Below are positions 33,197 to 46,200 of a stretch of DNA of 64,000 bases, piece by piece. Under the pieces are notes generated by a model. It searched no databases. It worked only from the letters and a program-made list of their open reading frames with translations, and was not told where the DNA came from. A program made the translations under genes and the position numbers. Position 1 is the first letter of the stretch. Each line of letters begins with the position of its first letter. Source of the DNA: Citrus sinensis (taxonomy: Eukaryota > Streptophyta > Magnoliopsida > Sapindales > Rutaceae); contig NC_068558.1 in the NCBI RefSeq assembly GCF_022201045.2, positions 43,295,501-43,359,500 on the forward strand, given 5' to 3'.

Positions 33197-34799
33197 GCTG
33201 CATAAATTAAATTCTGCAAAATATGAACATAAGCCACCAAATTCATGAATAATACTTTCATAATATGCACAAAATACACACGACAAAACCTTTTTACCAG
33301 CTACGAATACAGCACCTTGCGTCTTTTGTTCGATCTCAACTCCTCGCACAGCTTTGGTTCTTTTGGTTTTTGGATATAAGATATTATTATTTATTTATGA
33401 CTAGAACCTTGGAGAAGCATTATCTCTTAATCCCGGCTACCTTCAAAACGCGCCGTTTTCACTTGCTTCCGTTACTGTTTCTAATTACTTGCCAGGTGCC
33501 AGCCAGGTGAGAGCTCTGCACTGATGCTGTTTCGTTCATAGAAGAGGAAAAATATAATAGAATTACAAGAATTATTTACTACTAATTCGATTTTGTTTTG
33601 AATCTTTCTGTGCTCCGGTTACTCGGTATGCATTATGAATGAAGATTTTAATTTTGAATTATTAAATCTTATCAAAAGTTAGTCTTAATACAGTGGAGTT
33701 TCGGACGGAATAGGATCATCTCCTAATTCGATCACTGCTGAATTTTTAAAAAATTTTTGTCATATGTATTTTAGCGGTAGTGTATGGATAAAATTTAATT
33801 TCTTTTATTTTTTTATTTATTAATAACAAATCTTGAATTATTTACTCACGATATGATTAGATTAGGAAAAAATTCTGATCCGTTTTGGACATCATCAATT
33901 TTATTGGGAAGAGAGAAAAACCAGTATCATAATATATTCATAATGATTTAAATTGAGAAGAATATCATGTGTAATGTGAACAATGTAGTACAGATATCGA
34001 TTTTTTCCTTTTTTTTTTATATATTTCATGGGGTTCATCTTCAATATATATTTATGCTGATGTTAGAAAAAAAGATATATTTATATAAGATTGTTTTGGA
34101 TGATCATGTGGCAACCGATAAGAGTAATAATAAGAAAAAAAAAACGAGAAAACTTGTTTTTGATGCCTTTCAAATAAGTGAAACATAATTTTGATAAATC
34201 TATTCAATTTGCGTTCATGGTAATATTATAATTTCCACAAAATAATTTTTTTAATAATGTTAGTAGGGATTTCAATATTTGAATATCAAATTATATCTTT
34301 ACGGATGTGACATAATAATAATTTTATCAGTTATAAATTTATCATATAATTTATAAATGACACATATAATTAAAGATACAAACTTAAATACTTTTTTATT
34401 ATATTTTCTAATAATATTTACCAATTGAGTTAATTTTTATTTTATTAGTCTCACCACCTAATCAACGCGTCATTCTGTCACTGCCTTAGGCCACATTTCC
34501 GAGGAAAACACGGTGACATGTTCCATGACAATGATCCGATTGTGACATAAAGTTTGATATCTATTGCAATAATAAAAATCTTGTGCCATATTAATACATT
34601 GTTGCTTACATAGTTAATTCTTTTTACGGTTTCAATAAATTACAATATGGGGTTTATAAGGACTTTCTATTATATAAATCTGAATTATTTTAAATTCTTG
34701 ATAGAACTGAATATTTAAATCTGAATGACTTTTTTTTTTTTATCTAAATCACTAAAAATAACTATTAAGTTATTTTTTTAATTTAAAAAATTTGAAAAC

Positions 34800-35190
34800 T
34801 AGAATTTTTACATTTTTGTCCTTACAACTTATATGTTAAATAAATAATAAACATCTCAAAGAATATAAATAAGACAATATATTAATATTATCATAACATA
34901 AATAATGTCCAATTAAATACAACTCTTTAATATTATGAACTAGTATATGTTAATCAATTGTATTATGATCTATGATGTTTTTATATGAAAAAATCATAAA
35001 AAATTATAAATGTAAATATTACTAATTTGAAGAAAATAAAAAATAAAAATATTAATAGTCTATCATTATATTATCACAAGTTATAGGGATGGTAATAATG
35101 TAATTTAGTAAATTTTATGTAGTTAAGGATGAAAATTAATTAAATAGATATATATTTTTGGAGAATATCTTTTAATGATGTCATTCACAT
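34800..35190 (-). repeat. Dispersed repeat, copy 2
   Basis: The reverse complement matches 18071-18430 closely (shared TTAAAAGATATTCTCCAAAA, CCTATAACTTGTGATAATAT, GATTAACATATACTA). Ends not defined and family unknown. Confidence 0.6.
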
Positions 35191-36370
35191 TTTAGATTAA
35201 GGGTTTTTTGTTAAACGTCTAAAGTTTGAAATTTTAATAATTTTTTTTCTTTTTTAAAATTTACTTGTTTGTTTTTTGCAACTTTTTATGATTTCAAACA
35301 TTTACATTTGAATGCAAAAGTAAACTTTTGTGACTTTTATCTTAATGAGAAAAGGTCTGAATGAGAAGCAAATATTTTATTCTAAAAATATCTTCATAAA
35401 ATATATTTTCCCCAACTATAAAATATAATCCTTTTTTATTTATAATGACATAATTGTCAAATAACGATATTTAAGATTTTTTTATTTATAAGAAAAAATA
35501 AGACACCACCTATATTCAAATATTAAAAAAATAAAAGCAAACATGTCATTCAAATATTCATATTTAGATACATTCAAACTTCAAAAAAATTAAGACATGT
35601 TTAGTTTTTTTTAAAAAAAAAGAGAGAATGCTACCTAAGTAAAAAGCTAAAAACTTAATGATTTGATGATTGAAAACTCTCATTTAACTGAAAAGGAAAA
35701 ATCGACGTAATGACTTAAGTGATTAAAAATTAAGTCAATTAAAATAGACGTAATGACTTAATTGATTAAAATTAAGTCAATTAAGCCATTAAATTAAAAA
35801 AAAAAGTCCTTAACTTAAAACCTACTCCCACTTAAGGGCTAATTTGGTAATTATGTAACTTTTAAAATAATTGTTGTTAGCTGTAATGTATATTTAATCA
35901 GTTGCGAAGAAAATTAACTAAACATTTGGTAAAATTTATTTTTAAAAATACTATGAGTTTTAAAAGTAATCATATGTATTTGGTAAATCTTACTGTTAAA
36001 CTAATGTAAGAATATAATGACCGAATTTGACATAATGTTGAATAAAATTTATTTATAAACTAATGTTGAATAAAATATATAATAATTGATAACTAAAATA
36101 AATATTTATATTTTTAATTTTATTTTTAATTTTTTTATCTCAATATAATTAGTAACAATAATAAACTCTTTAAAATTAATGATTTTATTTCCTTATTAGT
36201 GAGGATAATTTTAGGTATTTATAATATATAATTATATATGAGGATATATATGAAATTATTTGAAGTATACAATTTATTCTTAAAATCATATTTTAAAAAG
36301 TTATTACTTACTTACTTTTCAAAATATATTGTAGGATGAGGTGATTTTACCAAAAGAAATTTTTTAAAAT

Positions 36371-37303
36371 GGGTTAATGTCACCAGGGTAACATATTTTT
36401 CAACAAATATAAAAAATGTGATAATTTTTTAAAAATATGCAGTGAGATTACAAACCATTAACTTTTCCATTAATTTTAATGGAATTGGTTGTCTTTTGAT
36501 GAAATTACATTTTTGCTCACATGACTTTCTTTTAATAGTACGATAATGCCCTTGGTTGCTTATTTATTTACAAGTATATCCCACACAAAAAAGAAAAAAA
36601 TGAGAATAAAATTCAACTCTTACAAAAATAATAATATTAAAATAAATTTAACAATATATACATTGTGAAATAATTTCCATATTTAAAAAAAATATTTGAA
36701 TACTTTACAATCTTATCTTATATTAAAATAAATTTTATAATAAATAGAAACATAATATAAAATAAACATATAAAAAATTTAAATTATTTTTAATATTATA
36801 TAAAATAATTTTAATATTATTAATACATGAGAAATTATTTTAAAATGTATATATATTATTTTAAAATGTATATAATGTTAATTTATTTTAATATTATTAT
36901 TTTGGTATGAGTTGAATATTGTTCTCATTTTTTCTCCTTTTTCATATGGGATGTAAATAAATAAACAACCAAGGACATTATCGTAATATTTGGAGAAAGT
37001 CATTCGGATAGAAATGTAATTTCATCAAAAGGCAACTAGTTCCATTAAAGTTAATGAAAAAGTTAAGGGTTTGTTATTTCACTGTCTATTTTTGAAAAAT
37101 CTATCACCCTTTTTATATTTATCAAAAAATGTGTCACTCAAGTGGGGGAAACCTTAGGTGCAACTGTGGCACCGTGCCATAGTTGCATTTAGCCGTTAGA
37201 TGCCAGTAGACCTCACCAATCTAACTGCATCCAACGGCTAAATGCAACTGTGGCACGGTGCCACAGTTGCACCATAGCCTGATCCCACTCAAGTGACATT
37301 AAC
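36371..37303. mobile_element. Long-terminal-inverted-repeat element (MULE-like), interrupted by a MITE
   Basis: The left arm starts GGGTTAATGTCACC. The right end, once the inserted MITE is removed, reads in reverse complement GTTAATGTCACTTGAGTGAC. The arms stay similar for about 200 bases (for example TTTTGATGAAATTACATTT and TTGGTTG.TTATTTATTTACA on both). The core is AT-rich with no transposase. Target duplication not resolved. Confidence 0.7.
37145..37285. mobile_element. Mutator-like MITE, family 1, copy 2 (nested)
   Basis: 141 bp, starting GGGGAAACCTTAGGTGCAAC and ending GTTGCACCATAGCCTGATCC. The arms share GGTGCAACTGTGGCACCGTG and GTTGCATTTAGCCGTT. An exact 10-bp duplication CACTCAAGTG flanks it (37135-37144 and 37286-37295). 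It sits inside the right arm of the 36371-37303 element, so it inserted later. Confidence 0.88.
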
Positions 37304-38063
37304 TATAAAAAAAATTATCAAACACAAAAAATAATTTTTAATTTTTTAAAATCACTTTTGAATTTTTAAAAAGCAATACCAAACTAGTCATAAAAGTATG
37401 TCTGATTGTATCACCTAGGTGTTTAGTATGACAATTGGTTTTTTTTTATCTATTTTAAAAAAGGTGAAAAGTTTTAGATTTTTAAGTCCTACCTAATGTC
37501 GTTTGCCAAGTGCCAATAAATATTTCATTGACATATGTAGCTTTTATTTTTGCAACATACAAAATCGACTCCAAACAATATTGAAAAGAAATATATCAAC
37601 AGATTTTTTTTTTTTAAATTTTCATATTTATTTTTACTTCAACAAACAATGGCCTATAAGAGAGTGTTTATATTGTTATTATATTTAAATCGCGGAGCTG
37701 ACTAAGTTACAGCTTCTGTACCTTACAGATGCTGCTTCATTTTTTCTCTGTAAGTCAGGACACGTGTGCTATTTGCTTTGGGTGTGTATGTTACAGAGGC
37801 TGTAACATAGCAACCTCCTTAAATCGCTCGCCGGTGTCAAAGCTTCTAGATGCTCAATCAAATTTCAGATTTTTTTATTTAAAAAAAAAAAAAAAAAAAA
37901 AGACTTACGTCCACAAGTTGGCAATTTGTCTGAAAGCGTAGCAGTATGTGGATCCCACGTCTCATATGTCCTTTCCTAGAATCTTCCATTTCACTAAACC
38001 CGCACACAAAAGAGTCGCACTCGCGCAAAATCAACGCATAATACTTGAACAATCAAAAACTGC

Positions 38064-38069
38064 CACGTG
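38064..38069. promoter_or_regulatory. G-box (CACGTG) upstream of the bZIP gene
   Basis: CACGTGG lies 223 bp before the bZIP start codon; another CACGTG is at 37761-37766. G-boxes are bZIP/bHLH sites, so ABA- or energy-linked or self-regulation is possible but only inferred. Confidence 0.45.
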
Positions 38070-38291
38070 GTCAAAGTAGTAGTAACCAAGAAGCAATATG
38101 CATACGTGTCATAATCATACTCCGCACTTGCGTGGACACAGAATCAGAGAAGAACAACCGCCGTGGTTGTCCCACACAAGCAAAACCAGACGGAGAGCGA
38201 GAGCAGCGCAAAATAAACGTTTCTTCGAGAAAGGAATTTTTATTTTTTGAAAAATAAAAATAAGAAAGAGGGACAAGCAGTAAATCCTACG

Positions 38292-41200
38292 ATGAACAGT
38301 GTGTTTTCTGCCGATGATTTCTCTGACTCTTTTTTGTCGTCGCCATCTCCGCCTCCGGCATCGTTTCATGCTTTGCCGATGAACCGGAGCCAATCGGAAT
38401 GGGAGTTGGAGAAGTTTCTACAAGAGGTGACGGTTTCTCCGAGGGCGATTTCCTCTTCGTCGGCTAGCGACAATTCAGTTCCTGCAGTTATTGGTCCTTC
38501 TGTTATGTCGAAATCAAGGGCTTATGAAATTGGAGATGATGACGTGGTGGAGATAAAAAAGTCTCATCGAGATCAATCTCTTGACCCACCGGTGATTCCT
38601 TCCTCAACGGCTCCGGTTGATTCCGATGAGTATCGAGCTTATTTAAAAACCAAACTCGATCTAGCGTGCGCTGCTGTTGCTCTCAGGGTATCTATCGCTC
38701 TCACACACAGACATTATCATATTAGTATTTCCTAGTTGATATTCGAAAAAAGTAAAATAAGAATTTTGTTTTCAGACAGCGCCTGTGAAGCCAGAAGATA
38801 AATCTTCTTTAATTGAGAATCAAACGCAGGCGGCCAAGCCTTCTGAGTTGGGATCCCAAGCTATGGCTACCGGTAATTTTAAATAACTAAAAAGAACAAG
38901 AAAAATCTGATCGCTTTGTCGTATATCACTACAATTTCAGTTGTTCCACTGTTTGTATTGCTTTTAATCGAAAAAGTTCATGTTGTGAAGTATTCGGCAA
39001 ATTCACCTGGAGCCATTACTTTGTTGGATATTTCAAGAGTCGTTGCTCTTGGAGATTGCTATAGCTAAATATGCTGACGAAAATATTAGTTCTCCTGCAA
39101 TAGTTACTGGAATAATACTGTATCTTTTGAGTCATTATGTAATAGTCAGTGATGCCTTATGCTCTCTGGTATAACGGGTGGACATTTTTGCATCTTCAGT
39201 TTTGGAGAGAGGTTTCCTAGTGATGAACGATCCAGATAAAATATTGTTTCCTTTTGCAGGCACTGCTTGGAGTAGCATCACTTATTGCATTTCTTCTCAC
39301 ATTATATTTGTGTTTGATCAACCATGGATTTTATGTTGCTTGGTGTTTTCTATCTTTTTAGTTATTAACTCCCCCCCCCCCCCCCCGGCCCTTTTGGTAT
39401 TGGTCTCTCTCTTCTAGGGTATTAGTGTCATTATCGTCATTTATTCTGTCATGTTGATTTTCAGTCAATGTAAGCACTGCTCATGATGCGATAGGAACAC
39501 ACCCTAAGGCTGATTTCAGACCACTTGGCTCAGCTGACTTACCAGCTGTCCAGGCAAGACCAGCAGCGCAAGTCAGGCAATCAACGAGTGGGTCATCGCG
39601 AGAAGATTCAGACGATGATGAGCTTGAAGGAGATACAGAAACCATAGAGGGTTTGGACTCGGTGGATGATAAACGTGCAAGAAGGTATACAACTTGTATT
39701 GCATACTTTCATTCGTTTTGAGAGGTGATTTGTCCCTTATGATATGGACAATATGTGAGTTCCTCTTTCTCTTTTTCATTTCTCAATTACTATTCTCATT
39801 GTTAGTGATAGTTAGTAGGATGCCTTCATGACAGTGAAATATATTCCCTTGTTTTCCAGTCAAAATGATCTCACTTAGTAACTCTTTCTATTTTGGAGAG
39901 AGGGAGGTTTGGTTTTGTATGTTGATGTATTTTTTGACAATTGATCCTTTGTAGAATCTCCAATGCCAATGAATTAACTAGTTGTGAGATGTAGAATTTC
40001 AAATTTCTTTGTATGCTTTAAAGAAAATCCTTTTGTCAATTAATACATTGATGATGACTCAGGATGCTGTCAAATCGAGAGTCAGCAAGACGCTCTAGGA
40101 GAAGAAAACAAGCACATCTGAATGAATTAGAAACACAGGTTGTACTCCATGTTATGTTTTACATCATGATGCACACACTTTTCCTGTTTTGTTCTTTATT
40201 GATGTGATATGCATGGTTTCATACAGGCTGGTCAATTACGAGCTGAACATTCTTCGTTACTAAAAGGTCTGACCGACGTGAACCAGAAATATGATGAATC
40301 TGCTGTCAATAACAGAATATTGAAAGCTGATATTGAGACATTAAGAGCAAAGGTAACCTATTACTTTATTCGGATTATACAGCTTTCTATATTTTACATC
40401 ATGTGGTTAAGATCCAGTTGATAGTTAGGATCCATTTGGTCTTGTGGTGCTGTGAAAAGAAAGTTGATTGTGTTTGCTAGATATGACATCATTAATAAGT
40501 TGATACAGTGACATATTCAACATGAATACCTTGAAAAGTAAAAATGGTTTCTCTTCGAGCACTACTTAAACTGCAGCATAGGAATGCATTTCCATAGATT
40601 GCTAAAAAGTCCCTGTGTAATCCTGGTTAGGATTGCAGTTAATGGTTTTAAATAACGATCATTTCTTAAGCAAAATTGATTGGACCAGCATTGTTGATGT
40701 GATAATAAGTCGAAGTATGTGCTATGGTAATTAGTATGGTTTTCTGAGAATTACAAAGGTTATCTTCATCTTCATGATGTTGGTACACCATATTTAGTGT
40801 GTATGCACAATGGTCTTGTTTGCAGAATGCATATATCAGCTACCTCGACAAACTAAATTATTGGAATCCAAAATGTGCTCAGCTGTCTGTGTACTCTTGA
40901 TTATTCTCATTTTCACAAAATGCATGCAGATGTAATTTAGTGTCCACTGTCTACTCTGCATTGTGGTTCTCTTTGGCTGCTTCAGTACCTAGGCAGCTGC
41001 AACAAAGTGGTTAGCCAAGTGTGAAACTGGGCAGCTTGTGCTCTGACCTGCAGAAATATTATGGTCTTAGTATTTTACTCTTTGGCACATAATTCCCCAT
41101 ATTTTTCTATTGATGCTGATGCTATCCTTATACTGGCCACAGTTATATATGTTTATAGAAATTTTTTTAGGTGAAAATGGCTGAAGAAACAGTTAAGCGA

Positions 41201-41602
41201 GTGACTGGGTTGAATCCCCTGCTTTTAGCCAGATCCGATGTGCCAGGTGTTGGCATGCCATTAGTCAACGTCCCACTCGATGCGTCTAGAAATGCTACTC
41301 ATCCAATGCAACCAAACCCAAACCAGTTCTTTCACCAAGCAATTCCAAGTATTAGTACTCCCACCCCAAATCACCAGAGCTTGGACAGCAGTTTCCCTAG
41401 TAATATCCAGCTTCCTACTGTTGGAAATCCTCAAAGTGATAGAGGGGGCAAAAACATGACTGAAACATCTCCCTTGCAGCATGCCGTTAGCTTAGAGCAT
41501 GTGCCACAGGGGGTAGGCCATAGAGTCAGTCCACCTGGGGCTGTGCCTGGCTGGGACACTGGACTTCCGCATGCAGGATCAAAGAATAACAAGCAGAGGT
41601 AG
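38292..41602 (+). CDS. bZIP transcription factor, group C (bZIP10/25, Opaque2-like)
   Basis: A nuclear DNA-binding factor that heterodimerises with group S1 bZIPs in energy, amino-acid and seed-storage control. Six exons: 38292-38687, 38776-38872, 39465-39684, 40063-40138, 40227-40352, 41171-41602; 448 residues. N-terminal motif [14 protein letters not shown] and [19 protein letters not shown] are typical of bZIP10/25. The basic region [13 protein letters not shown] (N-x7-R) spans exon 4, and the leucine zipper runs through exon 5 and the start of exon 6 (heptads [21 protein letters not shown]). The Ser/Asp/Glu-rich stretch before the basic region resembles the nuclear-localisation and phosphorylation region of the group. 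An in-frame upstream ATG at 38247 could add 15 residues; I prefer 38292 because it matches relatives. Confidence 0.93.
39371..39386 (+). repeat. Poly-C run in bZIP intron 2
   Basis: A homopolymer of 16 C inside the intron between exons 2 and 3. Such runs are often misassembled. A similar C run is at about 48006-48022 in a GCN5 intron. Confidence 0.8.
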
Positions 41603-42648
41603 AATAAATCAGTCTTCCTTGTTGTCTTCATCCTAAAAATGGTTACAACACACCAATTGGTCTAAATTTATCAATAAACTATGCCCTGCACTGCACCTTT
41701 TTTTTTTTTTTTCTCTTTTCTTTTCAAATTAATCTTCTCTGCACATTAGAGAAGAAAATAGTCATTTTAGGCTGGGATTTTGGGAAACAAATAATAGTCG
41801 GATTGACTTTCAGTTGTAAGTATTGACAGTGATCAATATAAATGTTGCATTTTGTCCCTTTGCATCACAATTACAATGCCATTCCTTCAGCTGGCTTGAA
41901 TACTTGTGAGTCAACGGTATCTAATATCATTGATGATCTATTTCATTGTTTTACTTGTTCGTGACTAGTAGTCAGTGGATTTCTTGTGTGTTTTTACTGA
42001 AATTGAGTAGTTGTGAGCCGCAGCGACCCAGAACAACTAGAATAGGAAGAAGTGCAAAAACATGGCACATTAATTAGATTTAAAAGATTAATTGGTACCA
42101 AGGCATGGTTAACTAATTTGATCATCTGGATAAGGGACGGGCAATTTCTTCAAACATTAGAGACTTTCAATCATGAGAGTTCCACGGTCGGCTAGAGATT
42201 ATATTTTTCTTAGCTTGCATTATTATTGTTATGGACAATTTCCAGTGAAATAAAAAAGTTCGTTGCAAATTTACCATCACTCTCAACTTTACCTAATTTA
42301 CCCGCTGGGAGAACACAAGAAGCTGAGCCATTCATTCCATTGGAAACACAAGTTCAACAGGCTCCAAGAACTGCACAACTCTTGTCAAAGCGATTGAAGT
42401 CGAATCAATCATCACTTCACGACGCACGGAATTGCTTGGGCTAGTGTCAATATGCATACGCAAGAATGCAAAATTTCACTGAAATCATTTTATACTCGCA
42501 TCATGCTTTGTCTAATAATAATCCTACGATGCTTGACCAAATGGCTTCAAGTAATTTTATTTTACTTCACTGATCATTCACGTTCGAGTTCTGTAGAAAT
42601 AGAAACTTAACAAATTAACTTGAGCTTTCCCCAATCCCATACCTTTTA

Positions 42649-42682
<34 letters not shown>

Positions 42683-43244
42683 TCCAAGAAATTTAAGCAA
42701 AAATGCTATAAGTTGTGGCTCATTTAGTAACACATACCGTCCGTTCAATTGTTTCAGACACTGGCACATAAGATTTACAAACAGCATTGCGGACATGGTA
42801 AATAAAATAATTTTTGGAAAAATTTAATTTCAAATTATCCATCATGAAATGACAATCTTTAAAATACTTCCAAATTATTATTAAACTCCAACATACCTCT
42901 CATTACTCTTCCGGAAAAAGCATAAAAGATGAAGAAAAAATGGAAGCATGTTGATGAAAGACTTTGTTTTCTTAATGGCAATGAGAATAAATTGAGATTT
43001 ACAATAATTTGAAAGATGTTTTGAAGATTCTCATACATCGAAATTAACCCGAGAAGGAAGAGGGGGGCGGCGGGCAGGGCCAGGACAATACAGTAAAACA
43101 CTAAAACAGACAGATACCAGGAAGATAGAATACATAATTAATCTATAACATTAACAATATTACATATGCCATGCTACATCTAAAACCAATACTGAAGGAA
43201 CCCGATTGAACTATAACACATCAAGTACGAACGTTCAGAATTCT
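41603..43244. other. Intergenic region between the convergent bZIP and GCN5 genes
   Basis: The bZIP 3' UTR and downstream DNA. A (TAA)n microsatellite lies at about 42650-42681. A 72-codon frame at 42226-42444 has protein-like composition but no recognised family. Confidence 0.6.
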
Positions 43245-46200
43245 TTACTGCTGAATTTTGGTGCTAGAGTGTAGTCCCGACTGAACTTTGCTCTGAAAGT
43301 GGGATTCCAGCCTGCAAAGTTTTATCCTTCCAAATTAAAGCTAGTTAGAGAGAAGATGAAACACAAAAACAATATTAATGGTATCAACATGCCTGGTTGC
43401 ACATTTATAATAAATGGTGTCGGGTGAATTATAGGTGCGTGCATTGGCAAACATCCTCTTGACATCCGCAACAAACATCTCAAATGTCACATAATATTGT
43501 TCTGACTCCACTCTTTTTGACATTGTCCTCAGATCTGTTGAACAATGGACATCCATTAACTCATATTGATGCTTTTTGAAAGACAGAAAGCTTTACAATT
43601 GAAACTACCACAGTTTTTTGTTTTTTACATATAATTATCCAGATCAGTAATTAGTAAAAATGTGTTAAAAAAATTATTAAAATAAATCCAAAATTGTAAA
43701 GAGATTATGATGCAGAAAACAAAGTCAAAATCAAACTTCTTACCCATGGGATCTTTGATGATTTCGTAGTAATCGGGGACATCGCGGGCATCAACTGGTT
43801 CCTTGAACGGCCAAGCATCAACATGGTCATGCATCGACTGCTCAAAGAAAAAATCTACTCTGTAAGAATTAAGCAAGAATAAGGAAAACCGCAAGCATGC
43901 TTAGTGGTAAATGAAGTGGTTTCTTGGAAAACACAAAGTGTAAAGCAGCAAGTACGCTATCATTAATCAAGTACTGATGGCTTCATGGGATTCAACAAAT
44001 TAAAAAGAAGAAAGATAAACTCATCACACGTTAGCCAATCATCTATTGGCTCCACAATTAAAAGACAGAAATTTGCCTACAATTTGATATCTTAAAAAAG
44101 GCAGAATTTGATTGCTTCGAGACCCATTTAATCAATGACCAAAGGATCATTAGAAATGTATGTCTCATTTGAAGGTTGTTGGTTCCAACAGTCTGCAAAA
44201 ATTTAATCTAAACACCCGATGAGTCATTCATTCTTCTTAGACAGCAGTCACTATCTAATGAGAATCAGGGCTAAGTTAGTCTTCTCACTTGCAAGTGAAT
44301 CTTGAAAGCTGATTTAAAGAATTACAATTATGAGAAACTATTAGATAAGCAAGATGTATATCCCGTGCAGAAGATAATTGATTCAATTTTGAATGGGTCA
44401 AAGTCAGCAGCTGATGCCATAAACAACTCCTTTGCGACATGGCAAGATGCTGCTTTTCAGTTCACCTAACATTACTCTGATAAAAGTTAATGGCAGTTTG
44501 ATATAGAACTAATCACAAACTTGCCTTCAGAAGTGAGCGCATAAATGCAGTTAAATGCTTCTGATTTGATGCACCGTCAGTAGCAGCAGTTAAAGTTCTA
44601 AACCGTGAATGGCCCCATTGATCAGGAGTCCATCCAGCTTCTCCTGTCATCAGATTCATCACAAACTCTCAATCAGGTCCAAACTTTCATCAAGCTTAGG
44701 CAAAGAAAAACTCAACTAGAAATCAAATCTCAAGTTCTAGAAACTGCATGATGATGTTCATTATGATTCATCAATAATATGCATACTACTCACAACATAT
44801 AACATCACTAAAATGGGGTTGAAATTTATGAAGAATTACATTATCGAGTCAAATATTATCTAATCTCGTTACATTCCCATATGTAGCAGATATAATCGTG
44901 CAAAACCATGAGAAACTAAAACCACCTATTTGCAAGATGTCAAAGAACTTACTCAAGCCAGGAATGTCCTCGACTTTGATGATTTTTTTGGGAACACCAG
45001 CTTCTTTCTGAATGAAAAAGTTCTTGATCAGAGCGAAGTATAAAACATTCATACATTTCTTGCATACAGCTCTTGATAATCTTTAGGAGAAAGGGGATTT
45101 TTTTCATTTATGAAAACAAATGACATATCCTCTACAAATATAATCCCTGTATACTGCACAGGGTCTGGCATTCCATACTCTTACCAGTTTAAACTATCTG
45201 TGCAACGAGCCTGACATATCAAATTAATAAAGTTTTTAGTGGATTTTGAGGATTCTTCGAGTAATGCCATAATACCGCTTTCAAGTGAATGGTAAATTGA
45301 AAGAAAATGTGAAATCTGTTTTGCACAAACAGTATAATAACTGAAATTAAAAAATGGCCGTGCCGTTGATCTGGAAATTCCAACTGGTTTAGATGTGAAA
45401 TTGTACCTCATGCTCACAGATTCAATCCAATATAATAGTATTTGATAACCAGTTTTGTTAAACATAAATTTCAATACACTGTTGAATATGTACAGAATGA
45501 ACTGAACAGAACCCAAGACCAATTTAGAATGCTGCTACATACCTTCTGAAAATCAATCCCAGGATAAACAATGTGACAATTGGAGAGCTCCCTTATCTTC
45601 TCATCAATTGCCTAGCATTAGAGGGGGAAAGACAGTAAATTTGTAGCTAAAATTCATTACGATGAGGTAAGAAAGTGCAGAGGCTTTTTTACTTTTCCAG
45701 ACACATTTTGATATTTTATAGATTTTTGACCTGATCTTTAAGATGGAAGAGGATAAGTGAGGATGATATCAAATTTCTAAGGATCATCTGAGAAATTCAC
45801 TTTAGAATAAAAAGGGCAGCACCATAGATGAAGATACTGCTATAATGAACCTTTGACTACTTCTATAAGCCATTTCAGACACAAAATTCAAGATTAGTTT
45901 ATTAAAGCAGAGCATCCTTTTTGTCTTACCTGCCTCTGGCGGCGAATCATAGTCGATAAATCAGTGTATGGAAGCTTGGGATCAATTTTGCATTCCATAA
46001 GAATTCCCCCATCATAATCTTTAATATACCTGGAATGACATTGGGATTCTTAGAGACAATCTAGGAGCAGAAAAAAATGAGATAATACAGCTTAAAGCTT
46101 TAAATAAGGGTCATTCATAGCAGCTCCAACAAAGGACCAAAGGCTCAAATCCTCAAATGTTCTTTTTTTCTCTCTTTGCTTAATTTTCTCTAGTACTGAC

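Larger units (their letters stand above)
33197..38291. other. Intergenic region between divergent VHA-F and bZIP genes
   Basis: Upstream regions of both genes separated by AT-rich DNA. Contains a dispersed repeat (about 34800-35190), a long-inverted-repeat element (36371-37303) with a MITE inside it, and G-boxes near the bZIP gene. No protein gene recognised between 33350 and 38240. Confidence 0.65.
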
